Shown in pieces: positions 23,619 through 31,729 of a stretch of 64,000 bases of DNA. Source of the stretch: JACQFK01 sp964619955 (lineage in GTDB: Bacteria > Planctomycetota > MHYJ01 > JACPRB01); contig CAZUJF010000009.1 of assembly GCA_964619955.1 (NCBI GenBank), positions 62,001 through 126,000 on the forward strand. The letters run 5' to 3'. Position numbers and translations under genes: made by a program. The notes below the pieces were generated by a model. It did no database searches. It was not told the origin of the DNA and worked only from the letters and a program-made list of their open reading frames with translations. Each line of letters starts with the position of its first letter. The stretch's first letter is position 1.

Positions 23619-24218
23619 ATGCCCATCAAGCCGCTCTCCTCCGGGGAGCTCACGCGCCTGCTCCTCCGCCGGACGTCCGCCGGGGCCGAGGCGCTGGACC
23701 GCCGCATCACCGCCCGCACCCAGACGGATCTCGCCGTCCTGGTGGCGGACTCCTCGGGCTTCACCCGCCAGGTCCTCGACACGGGGGTGCTTCCCTTCCT
23801 CGCCCGCATGCACCGCTGCTACCGGAAGGTGGTGCCCCTGCTCGAGCGCGGCGGCGGACGGGTGCTCTCGCAGCGCGCGGACAACATCCTCGCCGTCTAT
23901 CCGGACGCCCTCGCCGCCGTGAAGGCGGCCCGCCGCGCCCAGCAGTTCCTGAGAAAGGACAACGCGAAGCGCCCGCCTTCCGACCGCTTCCATCTGTGCA
24001 TGGGGATCGACGCGGGCCCCGTCCTCGCGCTCAGCGACGACGTCTTTGGCGCCGCCGTCAACATCGCCTCCAAACTCGGCGAGGACCTCGCCGAGAAGAA
24101 CGAGATCCTGCTGACCGGGGAGGTCGTCCGCCGCCTCGCGGGGCGGCTCCGCAGCAGCTACGCACGATCCACCCAGATCGGCGGCCGCCTCTTCGAACTC
24201 CACCGCTGCGCCCCCTGA
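23619..24218 (+). CDS. Degenerate class III nucleotidyl cyclase domain protein
   Basis: A 199-residue protein consisting almost only of one class III adenylate/guanylate cyclase-like domain. The first metal Asp is kept in VADSSGFT. The second is kept in QRADNILAVY, where active enzymes usually have GDG. GIDAGPVLALSDDVFGAAVN matches the family's HxGxV...FGxxVN region. The transition-state Arg four residues after the Asn is replaced by Lys (VNIASKL). Activity is therefore doubtful; it may be a regulatory or nucleotide-binding form. The ATG at 23619 is preferred because a TTGACG/TAGCAT promoter lies 7 nt upstream; the ATG at 23610 overlaps that -10 box. There is no sensor domain. Confidence 0.72.
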   Translation: MPIKPLSSGELTRLLLRRTSAGAEALDRRITARTQTDLAVLVADSSGFTRQVLDTGVLPFLARMHRCYRKVVPLLERGGGRVLSQRADNILAVYPDALAAVKAARRAQQFLRKDNAKRPPSDRFHLCMGIDAGPVLALSDDVFGAAVNIASKLGEDLAEKNEILLTGEVVRRLAGRLRSSYARSTQIGGRLFELHRCAP

Positions 24219-24356
24219 AAGGGCCCTCTGGAAGCCCCCCCTCCTTTCTGTTAAACTCGCGGCCGTAGAGCGGGGTAGGAGGGCCGACGGGGTTCAACGA
24301 TCGCGGGACCCGTCCGGGATTGGTGGGGCGTACGATTTCGAGGTCATCTCAAGACT

Positions 24357-27300
24357 ATGGGCACTGAAGTCTTTTACTGCAGCCGTTGCCAGATCCGCCT
24401 CTTCGGCCATCAGTTCCTGGAAGGCACGGCCGTGCGCGTCCAGGACCTCGTCTCCTGCGCTTCCTGCCTGGGGGACCTGATCGCCCCCCTGCCCCTGCGG
24501 GAGCAGGAGGAGATCCTGCTCCGCGTGCAGCAGCTCCGCGAGGGGGGGGCGCCCGGCTCCGAGGCGGAGCCCGGGGACGATTTCTTCGAACTGGACGACT
24601 CCGCCGCCGCCCCGGAAGCCGACGCCGGGAACGAGGACTTCTTCGAGCTCGACACCCCCGAGAAACGCAAACGGTCCTCCTCCTCCACGGGGCTGCGCCC
24701 CGTCGTCCCGAACACCGAGCCCGCCAGCACCGGCCAGACCGTGGGCCTGCTCTTCTTCATCGGCGCCGTGGTCCTGCTGGGCGTGCTGGGCTCCATGGTC
24801 TACTTCTTCGGGTCCAAGCCGCAGCCGCTGCCCCCGGGCACGGCGGTCCGCCCCGTCCCGGCACCGCGCGCTCCGGAAACTCCCGGCGCCGAGCCCGCCG
24901 TCCGCCGCTACGGGAACGCCTCCAAGCCCGTCACCCGGGAGGACCTCGCCCGCGAACTGCTCGACAAGGCCCGGGAATTCGTGAAGGACAACCCCCGGGA
25001 TCTTTCCGGCCAGCAGGAGCAGCTCAAGAAGGCGCTCGCCGCCGCGGAAGGGACCGCTCACCTGGCGGACGTCCAGAAGGAGTTCGCCACGCTGCGCGAA
25101 CGCCAGAAGGAGCTCATCGGCCTCGAACTCGAACCCCTCGACAAGGAGGTCAAGGCCGCCGTGGCGAAGGAGGAGTTCAAGCGCGCCAACGACCTCCTGG
25201 AGGAGGCCCGCAAGAAACACCCGCTCACCGAATGGTCGCTGGCCATCGACACCCGCATCCGCGACGTCGGGGTGGCGGCCTGGAAGGTCTTCGCGCCCCT
25301 CCGGGACGCGGCCGTCGCGGCGAAAGCCCGGAAGGCCGACGGCGAGGTGAAGACCTCGCAGGAGCGCGTCGCCCGCTGGGGCCTGGCGAGCTTCATCCGG
25401 GAGCTCGACCGCTCCCTCGCCGCCGAACCCGGCAGCGCCGTCGCGGCGCCGCCTCCCCCGGCGGCCCCCGCCGATGCGCCGCCCCTCACCCCGGAGGGAC
25501 GGGCCTATCAGGGCAAGTGGGCGCTCGCGATGGACCTGGCCGCGCAGCGGGACTACGACGCCGCCGTCACCCAGCTCAACCGCGCCGCCCAGGACGCCTC
25601 CGAGGAGGCCGTCAAGAAGGAGATCGAAGCGGACCTCTCGATCGTGCGGCAGGTGCAGGCCGTGCACCGCGACGCCCTCCAGATCGTGGCGGCCTGGCCG
25701 CGCGGGGAGCGGATCACCCTCGAATTCCTCGACGACAACCTCCAGCCCTCCCGCCTCGTCGAGCCGTTCCTGCGGGCCGACGCCGAGTACGCGGAGGTCT
25801 CCGTGGGCGGCGCCGCCCATCCCGTCGAGCTGGCCGAAATCACCGCGAGATCCCTCGCCCATCTCTATCGCGCCCGCGCGGGGGCGAAAGCCTCGAGCGA
25901 CGCCCGGCCCGCCGCCGCGCTCTGCCTGATGGAGGGCGACGTCGACGCCGCCCGCGCCAATCTCGCCGGACCGGCCGACCAGCTTCCCTGGAAATACTGG
26001 TCCCTGGGCTCGAGGATCCAGGAGTCCCGTTCCGGATCCTCGGACGCGGCCCGGCATGAGGCCGCCGCCCGGAAGCTGTATTTCTCGGCGGAACGCGAGC
26101 ATCGCGACCTGAAGCTGCGCGCGGGCGCGATCCAGTCGTACCGCCAGCTGCTCAACGAATACGCGGACGCCGCGATCGTCAAGCGCCGCCGCGCCCACAT
26201 CGCCGGCCGCCGGGACGGGGCGAAGGACTGGGTCTTCCTCGCCGACGACCTCGACGCGCGGGGCACCTTCAAGGCCGCCAAGAACGCGAAGGTCGGCGCC
26301 TGCTTTACGAGCACGGCGGACACCGCGGACGCGATCAAGTCCGCCGGCAACTTCGCGGAGCTGCGCTTCTACGCCTTCCCGGAGACCGCCTACCGCTGCT
26401 GGTTCTACGTGGGGGGCTGCTGCAACGAGGTCTTCAGCTGTTTTTACCAGGCGAGCGGGGCCACGTACCTGAATCCGGAGACCAAGGAGCTGCTGTCGGC
26501 CGAACCGGCCGGAAGCGTCGCGCTGCCCGTCAAACACTCGATCACGTTCCTCAAGAAGAACCACGAGGACCACAGCGGCCCCAAGGAACCCAAGCGCTGG
26601 GAATGGATCGAGGTCAAACTCCCGAAATACGCCCAGGCGGGCATCAAGGCCGCCCGGCTCATCACCGACCAGAAGGGCTTCAGCGTCGCCCATGCGGTCG
26701 TCTCCTCCACCCGCTCGGGTCCCCCGGGCGACGCGGAGCTGAAGAGCTGGCTGAAGAAGGCCGAGCCCGACGAGCCTCCTCCCGCCGCCGTTCCGAACGT
26801 GACGGCGGCGCCGGCGGCCCCCGCCGGCCCTCCCGACGTGCGGGACGCCAGCTTGGTCGGCCACTGGGCCTTCGACGAAGGCGCCCGCACCGCCCTCGAC
26901 GGCTCCGGCAAGGACAACACCGGCATCCTGACGAACGATCCGCTCCGGGGCGCCGGAAAATACGGCCAGGCCCTGGTGCTCGACGGCAAGGACCGCTACG
27001 TGAACCTGCCCAACGCGGCCGCGCTCGACGGACTCCAGGAGGGGAGCTATTCGATCTCCTGCTGGTTCAAGCCTCACGGGAAACCGGCGGGCCAGGGCGA
27101 CGCCAACGACGCCGCCTACGCGCTCGTCGTCAAATCGTCCCTGCATGAGGGTCTGACGTACTCGAACGACGGCCGCTTCATCATGGACCACTGGCTGTCC
27201 AACAACACGGCGACCGGCGCCACGAGCGCGCAGTCCTTCTCGCCCGGCGCGTTCCATCACGTGGCGGGGGTCGTGAATCGCAGCACCGGCACGGTGCAGA

Positions 27301-28238
27301 TCTTCGTGGACGGACGCCTGGAGAGCGCCGTCGCCTACGCCGCGGGTGCCGCCGCCCGCGATTTCGGCAAGGAAACCTGGAAGGTCGGCATCGCCGCCCC
27401 GGGCGCCGCGACGCTGAAGCTCTCCGCCGACGGGACGATCGACGAGGTCCGGCTCTACGCGCGCGCCCTGACCCCGCAGGAGGTGCGCATCCTCGCCGGC
27501 GCCGTCACCGCGCCCGTGGCGCCCACCATCGCGATCAGCAGCCCGGCGGCGGGGGAGCAGGTCGATCCCGGCGCGTCGGTGGCCATCACGACCCAGGTGA
27601 GCGCCCCCGAGCGCATCGCCAAGGTGGAATTCCTCGCCGGCGCCACGCTGATCGGGACGGACAGCTCCGCGCCCTTCGGCGTGACCTGGGCCAAGGTGCC
27701 CGCCGGCAACCACACGCTCATCGCCCGGCTCACCACGAAGGAAGGCACGGTCATCAGTTCCGCGCCCGTGACGCTCAAGGCGGGCTCCCTGATGTTCTTC
27801 CGGGCCTTCAACCTGGGCGGTCCCGCCGTCTCCGCGGACGGCATCAGCTTCGAGGGCAAGACCGCGAAAGGCCTGACCAGCAACGGCATCGCCCTGGACA
27901 TCAAGGCCCCGACGTTCACCCCGGCCCCCGAAGGCGCCCGGGCCGCGCTCCTGCGCACCGCGCTCGTCCACACCCAGGGCACCAGCGTGTCGGTCATCGG
28001 CATCCCCAATGCCCAATATCAGATCTACCTGACCGTCGTGGAGGATGCGAGCCCCCAGACCTTCGATCTGCTGGCGGAGGCCAGGGTCATGCACGCCAAG
28101 TACAAGAGCGGCTCCGCGGGCACGTGGGCGCGGCTCGGCCCGTGGACGGTCGACGTCACGGACGGCCTGCTGGACGTCGAGGCCAAGGGGGGCGCCGCGA
28201 ATTTCGCCGCCCTGGAAATCTGGAAGGTCGCGAAGTAA
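24357..28238 (+). CDS. Zinc-ribbon / single-TM / LamG / Ig-like protein (paralogue B)
   Basis: A 1293-residue paralogue of the protein at 17540. It has a zinc ribbon with Cys at the same positions 8, 11, 34 and 37, two acidic DFFELD motifs before the membrane, a TM helix (about 127-151), a helical TPR-like region, and the shared domain with YRCWFYVGGCCNE, KHSI, PKEPKRWEWIE and TDQKGF. A LamG domain follows (from VGHWAFDEGA), then an Ig-like Big/PKD-type domain (ISSPAAGEQVDPGASV) and a C-terminal malectin-like beta domain. It is probably a large exported adhesion or sensing protein with a small cytoplasmic ribbon. GAGG lies 13 nt before the ATG. It ends exactly where the convergent sialidase-like gene ends. 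Confidence 0.85.
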   Translation: MGTEVFYCSRCQIRLFGHQFLEGTAVRVQDLVSCASCLGDLIAPLPLREQEEILLRVQQLREGGAPGSEAEPGDDFFELDDSAAAPEADAGNEDFFELDTPEKRKRSSSSTGLRPVVPNTEPASTGQTVGLLFFIGAVVLLGVLGSMVYFFGSKPQPLPPGTAVRPVPAPRAPETPGAEPAVRRYGNASKPVTREDLARELLDKAREFVKDNPRDLSGQQEQLKKALAAAEGTAHLADVQKEFATLRERQKELIGLELEPLDKEVKAAVAKEEFKRANDLLEEARKKHPLTEWSLAIDTRIRDVGVAAWKVFAPLRDAAVAAKARKADGEVKTSQERVARWGLASFIRELDRSLAAEPGSAVAAPPPPAAPADAPPLTPEGRAYQGKWALAMDLAAQRDYDAAVTQLNRAAQDASEEAVKKEIEADLSIVRQVQAVHRDALQIVAAWPRGERITLEFLDDNLQPSRLVEPFLRADAEYAEVSVGGAAHPVELAEITARSLAHLYRARAGAKASSDARPAAALCLMEGDVDAARANLAGPADQLPWKYWSLGSRIQESRSGSSDAARHEAAARKLYFSAEREHRDLKLRAGAIQSYRQLLNEYADAAIVKRRRAHIAGRRDGAKDWVFLADDLDARGTFKAAKNAKVGACFTSTADTADAIKSAGNFAELRFYAFPETAYRCWFYVGGCCNEVFSCFYQASGATYLNPETKELLSAEPAGSVALPVKHSITFLKKNHEDHSGPKEPKRWEWIEVKLPKYAQAGIKAARLITDQKGFSVAHAVVSSTRSGPPGDAELKSWLKKAEPDEPPPAAVPNVTAAPAAPAGPPDVRDASLVGHWAFDEGARTALDGSGKDNTGILTNDPLRGAGKYGQALVLDGKDRYVNLPNAAALDGLQEGSYSISCWFKPHGKPAGQGDANDAAYALVVKSSLHEGLTYSNDGRFIMDHWLSNNTATGATSAQSFSPGAFHHVAGVVNRSTGTVQIFVDGRLESAVAYAAGAAARDFGKETWKVGIAAPGAATLKLSADGTIDEVRLYARALTPQEVRILAGAVTAPVAPTIAISSPAAGEQVDPGASVAITTQVSAPERIAKVEFLAGATLIGTDSSAPFGVTWAKVPAGNHTLIARLTTKEGTVISSAPVTLKAGSLMFFRAFNLGGPAVSADGISFEGKTAKGLTSNGIALDIKAPTFTPAPEGARAALLRTALVHTQGTSVSVIGIPNAQYQIYLTVVEDASPQTFDLLAEARVMHAKYKSGSAGTWARLGPWTVDVTDGLLDVEAKGGAANFAALEIWKVAK

Positions 28239-29327
28239 TCAGCGATACAGCCAGGCGGTGTCGAAGATCGTCAGACGGGTGCGGTTGAGCCGGCCGACCT
28301 TCGAATCCCCCGCGCAATGGGCGAGCAGCACGCGCTCGTTCACGAACTCGATGGCGGTGTAGCAGTACCAGCCGTCGGCGTCGTCGTCGAGCGTCTTCGA
28401 CGGGCTCCAGGTGAGGCCGTCATCCTTCGAAACCGCCACGCTGAACGGCGTGCGCTTCCCTTTCAGCGACGCCTCGATCTTCGAGTGGTCGTTCCACACG
28501 AGCAGCAGGTCCTCCGTCGCCGGGATGCGCGCGATCGAGGCCGGCGAGAGCGGCGATTTGATGTCCGTGGCCTCGGCCGGCGTCCAAGTCTCGCCGCCGT
28601 TGGAGGAGTAGGATCGGAACTGCGAGCCCCGGTCCGTGCGGCAGAGCATCATCAGGCGCTTGTCCTTGAGCTCGATCACCAGCGGCTCCTGCAATCCCGC
28701 GGGGCTGCCCTCGGGCCCCTCCAGCTCCGTGAGCGAACGCCGCCAGGTCTTGCCGGCGTCGTCGGAGAAGTAGCACACGGCCGTTCCGCGGTTCGTGTAT
28801 TTCCCACCGGGGGCGCAATGCCGGGCGGCCGGGATCACGATCCGTCCCGTGGAAAGCCGCTGGACCCGGTCGTTGTTGACGACGTAGTAGCCCTCGTCGG
28901 GGATGCAGAGCTCCGCGTCCTCCCACGTGTGGGCTTCGTCCCGGGAACGGCGCAAATAGAGCCGGCAGTCCTGCGCGGAATTCTTCCGAAGGTAGAACAG
29001 CCCGATCTCGCCGCCGGGCATCCGCAGCAGGGACACGGACATCACGTTCTGCCCGCCCTCGTTGCGGACGACCTGGAACTCCCTCAGGGACCAGGTGCGG
29101 CCGCCGTCGCCGCTGAAACGCGCCGCCAGTTCGGCGGGTGCGTGATCCGCATCCTTGGAGCCCAGGAACTTCGTGTAGACGAAGAGCAGCAGGCCGTCCT
29201 TCAGGTGCAGGAAATCGCCTTCCGAATTGCGCGGGTTGTTCGCTGTGGGCGGCAGGAACGACACTTTCGCCACATCCTTCGCATCGGCCGCCTGGAGGAC
29301 GAGGCACAGCATCCCGACTAGGCTCAT
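28239..29327 (-). CDS. Exported sialidase-like (BNR/Asp-box) glycosidase family protein
   Basis: A 362-residue protein with a short signal peptide (MSLVGMLCLVLQAADA) and a six-bladed sialidase-type propeller. Four Asp-boxes of the S-x-D-x-G-x-T-W kind are visible: SGDGGRTWS, SDDAGKTWR, SSNGGETWT and SKDDGLTWS. Many planctomycete members are annotated exo-alpha-sialidase, but several lack the full arginine triad, so true sialidase activity is uncertain. It probably acts in the periplasm or outside the cell on glycans. The start lacks a Shine-Dalgarno at a useful distance and has a TTGCCG/TACCGT promoter ending 6 nt before it. Confidence 0.85.
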   Translation of the reverse strand: MSLVGMLCLVLQAADAKDVAKVSFLPPTANNPRNSEGDFLHLKDGLLLFVYTKFLGSKDADHAPAELAARFSGDGGRTWSLREFQVVRNEGGQNVMSVSLLRMPGGEIGLFYLRKNSAQDCRLYLRRSRDEAHTWEDAELCIPDEGYYVVNNDRVQRLSTGRIVIPAARHCAPGGKYTNRGTAVCYFSDDAGKTWRRSLTELEGPEGSPAGLQEPLVIELKDKRLMMLCRTDRGSQFRSYSSNGGETWTPAEATDIKSPLSPASIARIPATEDLLLVWNDHSKIEASLKGKRTPFSVAVSKDDGLTWSPSKTLDDDADGWYCYTAIEFVNERVLLAHCAGDSKVGRLNRTRLTIFDTAWLYR

Positions 29328-29333
29328 GGGGGT

Positions 29334-29362
29334 ACGGTATCCTCCGCTGCGCCCCGCGGCAA
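29334..29362 (-). promoter_or_regulatory. Leaderless promoter of the sialidase-like gene
   Basis: Minus strand -35 TTGCCG (29362-29357), 17-nt spacer, -10 TACCGT (29339-29334), then 6 nt to the ATG at 29327. Confidence 0.6.
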
Positions 29363-29389
29363 GAGCTTCCCCGCCAAGCTGCACCCCGC

Positions 29390-29395
29390 TAGAAT
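29390..29395 (+). promoter_or_regulatory. -10 box TAGAAT 7 nt before the larA-like start
   Basis: The hexamer lies 7 nt before ATG 29403, with no Shine-Dalgarno between. The -35 position is poor (TTCCCC). It is part of the window's repeated leaderless arrangement. Confidence 0.5.
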
Positions 29396-29402
29396 CCCCT
29401 CC

Positions 29403-30674
29403 ATGACTCAGAAGATCCACCTTCAATACGGGACCACGGGCCTGCCCCTGGAAGTGGACGCCCCGAACGTCACCGTCCTCGAACCGCGCTTCGTGCCGGG
29501 CCTCCCGGACGAGGCGGCCTCCTTCCGCGAGGCCGTCCGGAGCCCGATCGGCACGCGGCCGCTGAAGGAACTGGTCGGGCCGAAGGATCGCGTCGCGGTC
29601 GTGATCCCCGACATCACCCGGCCGCTGCCCTCCGACCGCCTGCTGCCCTGGCTCTTCGAGGAGCTCGGCCACGTCCCGCCCGCGCAGATCACGATCCTCA
29701 ACGGCACGGGCTCGCACCGCGCCAACACCCCCGCCGAGCTGGAACGCATGGTCGGCGCCGCCGTGCTCAAGGCGTACAGGATCGTCAACCACGTCGCGAG
29801 CGACTACGACTCGCTGCTCCCGGCCGGGAAGACGCGGGACGGGAAACCCGTGCACTACACGAAGGAGTACGTGCAGGCGGACAAGCGCATCGTCCTGGGC
29901 TTCATCGAGCCGCATTTCATGGCGGGCTTTTCCGGCGGCTTCAAGGGAATCTTTCCCGCCATCGCCGACATCGAGGCGATCACGCATTACCATCGCGCGC
30001 AGGTGATCGCGGACCTCCGCTCGACCTGGGGCGTGCTCGAGAACAACCCGACGCAGGAGCAGATCCGCCACAACGGATCCCTGCTGCCCCTGCATTTCTG
30101 CATCAACGTGACGCTCAACGTGAAGCGCCAGATCACCTCGTACTACTGCGGCGATCCGATGGAGGCCCACCGCACCGGCTGCCGCTTCGCCAAGGAGACG
30201 GCGATGGTGGCCTGTCCGAAACCCTTCCCCGTCATGGTGACGACCAACGGAGGCTATCCGCTGGATCAGAACCTCTACCAGGCGGTGAAGGGGATGTCGG
30301 CGGCGGCCCAGGTCGTCGCGGACGACGGCTACATCCTCGCCGCCGCACGCTGCAACGACGGCTTCCCCTCCCACGGCAACTTCAAAAAGCTCCTCTTCGA
30401 GCACAAGACCCCGAAGGCCATCCTCGACACGGTCCTTGCGCCCGGCTTCCATCTCTTCGACCAGTGGGAGGCCCAGATCCTCGCGATGATCCTCGGCAAG
30501 GCTCGAACCGGGCTCTACAGCGAACTCGCGCCGGACGAGGTCCGCAAGGCCCACCTGGAGCCGGTCACGGACGTCAGCGCCCGGCTCGCGGAGGAGATCC
30601 GGAAGCGCGGGAAGGACGTCCCCATCGCCGTGCTGCCCGAAGGCCCGATGACGATCCCCTACCTCGCGAATTAG
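29403..30674 (+). CDS. LarA-like nickel-pincer-dependent 2-hydroxyacid racemase/epimerase (DUF2088)
   Basis: A 423-residue LarA-family protein. Landmarks match lactate racemase: PDITRP, His105 in GSHRANTP, His171 and Lys181 in EPHFMAGFSGGFKGIFP (the lysine that holds the pyridinium thioamide cofactor), and the late His in THYHR. Cofactor-making LarB, LarC and LarE are not nearby. Many LarA paralogues act on substrates other than lactate, including sugar acids, which would fit this window. The next gene starts on the base after the stop codon. No Shine-Dalgarno is present and TAGAAT lies 7 nt upstream. Confidence 0.88.
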   Translation: MTQKIHLQYGTTGLPLEVDAPNVTVLEPRFVPGLPDEAASFREAVRSPIGTRPLKELVGPKDRVAVVIPDITRPLPSDRLLPWLFEELGHVPPAQITILNGTGSHRANTPAELERMVGAAVLKAYRIVNHVASDYDSLLPAGKTRDGKPVHYTKEYVQADKRIVLGFIEPHFMAGFSGGFKGIFPAIADIEAITHYHRAQVIADLRSTWGVLENNPTQEQIRHNGSLLPLHFCINVTLNVKRQITSYYCGDPMEAHRTGCRFAKETAMVACPKPFPVMVTTNGGYPLDQNLYQAVKGMSAAAQVVADDGYILAAARCNDGFPSHGNFKKLLFEHKTPKAILDTVLAPGFHLFDQWEAQILAMILGKARTGLYSELAPDEVRKAHLEPVTDVSARLAEEIRKRGKDVPIAVLPEGPMTIPYLAN

Positions 30675-31217
30675 ATGGACGCGGACGCGGTCCACACGAT
30701 CGTCCGAACGCTGCTCGCGCGCGAGGAGCCGGGGCTGCTGGTTCCCCCCGGCCCCTGGGATCCCCGACTCCAGAAGCAGATCGCCGCGCTGTCCCCGACG
30801 AGCCTTCCCCAGCGCTGCCTGCAGGCGTCGCTGTTTCTGTGGAACGACGACCTCTGGGGCTGCCACGACCTCGTCCAGAAGGAGGAGGATGAACACGGGG
30901 CGCTCTTGCACGCCGTCCTCCACCGCCGCGAGCCCGACGCCGGCAACGCGAAATACTGGTTCCGCCGGGTCCACGACGAGCCGCTCTTCCCGCAGCTGCT
31001 CGAGGCCGCGAAGGAACTCGCCCGTGAAGGGCCGGACCTGGGCGGGCTGGGCCGGGAGCTCGCCGCGATGAAGACCTGGGATGCGCTCCGCATGGTGGAC
31101 TGGTGCGAGGCCGCGGGCGCCGGCGACGAGAACCGCTTTCTGCGCGCCCTGCAGGCCCTGGAACTGCAGGGTCTCTGCTATGCCTGGCTCACGCGGGCGG
31201 GCTTCCCGCGTCCTTGA
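30675..31217 (+). CDS. Conserved hypothetical protein coupled to the LarA-like gene
   Basis: A 180-residue soluble protein with a central motif run LWNDDLWGCHDLVQ, HAVLHRREPDAGNAKYW and FRRV, rich in His and acidic residues that could bind a metal. Similar sequences of unknown function occur in several phyla. The ATG is the base after the larA-like stop codon, so translation is coupled and a functional link to the 2-hydroxyacid epimerase is likely. It has no signal peptide, membrane segment or named domain. Confidence 0.8.
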   Translation: MDADAVHTIVRTLLAREEPGLLVPPGPWDPRLQKQIAALSPTSLPQRCLQASLFLWNDDLWGCHDLVQKEEDEHGALLHAVLHRREPDAGNAKYWFRRVHDEPLFPQLLEAAKELAREGPDLGGLGRELAAMKTWDALRMVDWCEAAGAGDENRFLRALQALELQGLCYAWLTRAGFPRP

Positions 31218-31243
31218 CCCGCCCCCCCTCCCAGGATTACGCT
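31214..31243 (+). promoter_or_regulatory. Leaderless promoter of the cupin gene
   Basis: -35 TTGACC (31214-31219, overlapping the stop of the preceding gene), 18-nt spacer, -10 TACGCT (31238-31243), then 6 nt to ATG 31250. Confidence 0.6.
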
Positions 31244-31249
31244 GTCTCC

Positions 31250-31693
31250 ATGCAGAAGACCCTGAAGCGGCCCGCCCCCCCGAAGGCACGGCGGAAATTC
31301 ACCGCGAAGGACAAAGCGGTGGTCACCGGCCTGAAGGACCCCTTCGTGTTCGCGAATCTTCCCGAGATCGCGCCGTTCCCCTGCCCCTGCGGGCAAAGCC
31401 GGCGCGCGTTCCGGCGTCCGGACAACACCCTGCTCAGCCTGCACATGGTGGAGATCAGCTCCGACTCCCGGACGCATTACCACAAGGGCCAGACGGAAAC
31501 CTATTACTTCCTCGAGGGCGAGGGCACGATCGAGCTCGACGGGAAGCGCTTCCCCGTCAAGCCGGGCATGGCCCTGATGATCCGTCCCGGGACCCGCCAC
31601 CGCGCGATCGTGGGCAAGGGCCCGCTCAAGATCCTCAACATCGTGAGCCCGCCCTTCGACGAGACGGACGAGTGGTTTGACGAGAAGAAGTAG
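31250..31693 (+). CDS. Cupin-2 family protein
   Basis: A 147-residue protein with a basic N-terminus and one double-stranded beta-helix cupin domain. Cupin motif 1 is seen as THYHKGQTETYYFLEGEG (two His and a Glu as metal ligands) and motif 2 as PGTRHRAI with the third His. The sequence CPCGQSRR upstream of the barrel adds a Cys pair. Single-domain cupins of this kind bind a metal and may be isomerases, dioxygenases or sensors; no substrate can be named. The start is set by TTGACC/TACGCT ending 6 nt before the ATG. The 3' flank is a short GC repeat-like sequence. Confidence 0.82.
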   Translation: MQKTLKRPAPPKARRKFTAKDKAVVTGLKDPFVFANLPEIAPFPCPCGQSRRAFRRPDNTLLSLHMVEISSDSRTHYHKGQTETYYFLEGEGTIELDGKRFPVKPGMALMIRPGTRHRAIVGKGPLKILNIVSPPFDETDEWFDEKK

Positions 31694-31729
31694 CCGGTAG
31701 CTGGAAGCCGGGGAGCCGTCGAACCGAGC

